DNA of 64,000 nucleotides, taken from assembly GCA_016744415.1 (NCBI GenBank), contig JADGEL010000004.1, forward strand, positions 62,001 through 126,000, read 5' to 3'. Each line of letters starts with the position of its first letter. Position 1 is the first letter of the stretch. The DNA is from Flavobacteriaceae bacterium (lineage in GTDB: Bacteria > Bacteroidota > Bacteroidia > Flavobacteriales > Flavobacteriaceae). Shown here one piece after another: positions 62,800 to 64,000 of this stretch. The notes beneath the pieces were generated by a model. The model saw only the letters and a list, made by a program, of their open reading frames with translations, did not search any database and was not told the origin of the DNA. A program made the position numbers and the translations under genes.

Positions 62800-63861
62800 A
62801 TGAATCGCTATTATTTTCTATTTCTTTATTTTATCACTCTTGCTGCATTTTCTCAAGAAATAAAAACAGAAAAAGATTCTATCGCAAAGCGCGATCGAGA
62901 TTTATTTATAAAAGATTACACCAATCAATTCAATGTAAAAGCAGAATTCAGTAATGATATACAAAGTTTTAACATTCCCTTTGAAAACAAATCCGTAGAA
63001 ATCGAACCCAATTTAGGGTTCAGATACGGTGTAGTTTTGAGTTATAAGTTTGCTTCAGTAAGAATTGGTATAAGGCCCAAGGTAAGTGGAAAAAGTAAAG
63101 ATGAGAAAGGAGACCCAAAATCTTTTAGAATAAAATTTCAGCTACTTTTTGATAAATGGTCACATCGATTTGAATACAATCGAGTAAAAGGATATTATAT
63201 AACAAATAATAATATTGGAGGTACGAGTACAACTGAAAACCATATTCTATTTCCTAATTTAACATCCACGGTTATTATTGGGAGCTCTTCTTACAAATTT
63301 AACGACAACTATTCTGTACGATCAACCATTTCGCAAACCGAGGCACAATTAAAAAGTGCAGGTAGTTTTATTCCGGGTGTTGATTATTGGTTTTATGATT
63401 TTGATGGATTAGATACATATATCAATAAAGAAGGAAACGAAGTTAAAAGAAGCAATTATATAAAATCATCAGGAGTTGATCTTGTTTTAAATCTAGGGTA
63501 TTATTATACATTTGTGTACAAAAAATGGTATGCCAATATTTTTGCAATCCCTGGTATTGGAATAGATTTTAATAGTTCTACCCAATATTCTAATTTTGGA
63601 GCAACAAAATCTAAATCACAAGACTTATTAATATCATTACATATTGGAGCTGGAATAGGATACAATTCTGAAAAGTTCTTTTTTGGAACATCACTTTCTA
63701 AAAGAAACACCAACGAACAATCTAACGATGATAAAATTCAATTCGATTCTTCTAAAAACTCTTTCTTTGTATTTTTCGGGTATCGTTTTAAAGCACCTAA
63801 ACAAATTGCAAAACCAATAGATGGTATTGAAGAAAAAATACCAATCCTAAAAAATGATTAA
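62800..63861 (+). CDS. DUF4421-family outer-membrane barrel protein
   Basis: The start is the ATG at 62800 (MNRYYFLFLYFITLAAFSQ), which leaves a signal peptide; a TTG-initiated frame from 62770 is longer but unsupported. The 353-aa protein contains KRDRDLFIKDYTNQFNVKAE, the usual N-terminus of this family, then beta strands typical of a large barrel (GFRYGVVLSYKFASVRIGI, DLVLNLGYYYTFVYKKW). It ends FFVFFGYRFKAPKQ. Members are uncharacterised porin-like proteins. Its stop codon and the stop of the convergent gene overlap (TTAA). Confidence 0.82.
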   Translation: MNRYYFLFLYFITLAAFSQEIKTEKDSIAKRDRDLFIKDYTNQFNVKAEFSNDIQSFNIPFENKSVEIEPNLGFRYGVVLSYKFASVRIGIRPKVSGKSKDEKGDPKSFRIKFQLLFDKWSHRFEYNRVKGYYITNNNIGGTSTTENHILFPNLTSTVIIGSSSYKFNDNYSVRSTISQTEAQLKSAGSFIPGVDYWFYDFDGLDTYINKEGNEVKRSNYIKSSGVDLVLNLGYYYTFVYKKWYANIFAIPGIGIDFNSSTQYSNFGATKSKSQDLLISLHIGAGIGYNSEKFFFGTSLSKRNTNEQSNDDKIQFDSSKNSFFVFFGYRFKAPKQIAKPIDGIEEKIPILKND

Positions 63862-64000
63862 ATAGCGCTAACAATTTCATCGGCAATAGCCATACAAGAT
63901 GTAGCTGCTGGTGATGGTGCATTTAATACATGAATATGTCCTTTTTGATTTACAATTTTAAAATCATCAATCAAACCTCCGTGACTATCTAAAGCCTGAG
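63858..64000 (-). CDS. C-terminus of an FAD-dependent oxidoreductase, probably L-2-hydroxyglutarate oxidase; cut by window edge
   Basis: The minus strand reads ALDSHGGLIDDFKIVNQ then KGHIHVLNAPSPAATSC and ADEIVSAI-stop. This is the characteristic C-terminal end of LhgO-type enzymes, which oxidise L-2-hydroxyglutarate to 2-oxoglutarate with FAD. About 47 residues are visible; the rest lies beyond the right edge. The stop overlaps the stop of the DUF4421 gene by 2-3 bp. Confidence 0.85.
   Translation of the reverse strand, partial: QALDSHGGLIDDFKIVNQKGHIHVLNAPSPAATSCMAIADEIVSAI

Overview
The window is chromosomal DNA from a member of the Bacteroidota, most likely family Flavobacteriaceae. It is AT-rich. 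Many genes are preceded by the Bacteroidota promoter form TTG-N19-TAnnTTTG. It carries the gliding lipoprotein GldI, a type IX secretion (T9SS) type B substrate next to its PorP/SprF partner, two T9SS type A sorting-domain proteins, CarboxypepD_reg/TonB receptors and many lipoproteins of flavobacterial type. No rRNA, tRNA, CRISPR array, transposase or phage gene was found. The left edge cuts a LAB_N (lipid A biosynthesis) gene and the right edge cuts a probable L-2-hydroxyglutarate oxidase gene.

Layout. 1-3.3 kb: envelope operon (tandem LAB_N protein, ArnT-like glycosyltransferase, conserved membrane protein, pentapeptide-repeat protein). 3.3-7.3 kb, minus: PAP2 phosphatase, a cyclophilin-FKBP chimera, an FKBP lipoprotein, gldI and an nrnA-like DHH phosphoesterase. 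7.5-9.0 kb: PhoD-like phosphoesterase and ndk, ended by a strong terminator. 9.1-15.3 kb: heavy-metal efflux locus with a His-rich secreted peptide, a CzcA-type RND pump fused in one ORF to its TolC-type outer-membrane partner, and the adaptor lipoprotein. 15.3-23.4 kb: housekeeping genes (DUF721/recF; TPR protein, ribH, mutL, two rhomboids, EEP nuclease-like protein). 23.5-28.8 kb: a 1462-aa T9SS type B surface protein and PorP/SprF. 28.8-31.9 kb, minus: ECF sigma factor, anti-sigma-like membrane protein and two beta-helix adhesin-like proteins (DUF4097, DUF2807). 32-38.7 kb: pyrG, yidC, a 15-copy heptamer repeat, ABM and GNAT proteins, mtaB, alpha/beta hydrolase. 38.9-45.4 kb: lytic transglycosylase, half-size TauE/SafE protein, barrel protein, a REP-bounded accessory gene, nitronate monooxygenase-like enzyme, S8 protease, mnmA. 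45.7-52.2 kb: the most accessory-looking stretch, with a seven-repeat secreted protein, thioredoxin, lipoprotein, an ABC transporter pair bounded by inverted repeats and folded DNA elements, a YwqK-family gene and a remnant of a second one. 52.2-64 kb: purB, a lipoprotein, TerC, a second His-rich small protein, two paralogous TonB receptors with His/Glu-rich loops (ZnuD-like), a membrane protein plus DUF2608 HAD protein, and a DUF4421 barrel.

Two loci probably deal with transition metals: the Czc-type efflux system at 9-15 kb and the TerC/His-rich protein/receptor locus at 54.6-60.6 kb. Both begin with, or contain, a small exported His-rich protein ending in a Pro-Pro motif. The strongest unexplained signals are not ordinary genes. 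They are the inverted TAATGGTTGG sequences and nested hairpins around the ABC pair (49.2-51.0 kb), an 80%-identical 40-bp dispersed repeat, REP-like inverted repeats around a single orphan gene at 40.9-41.5 kb, and an export signal embedded inside the RND-TolC fusion.
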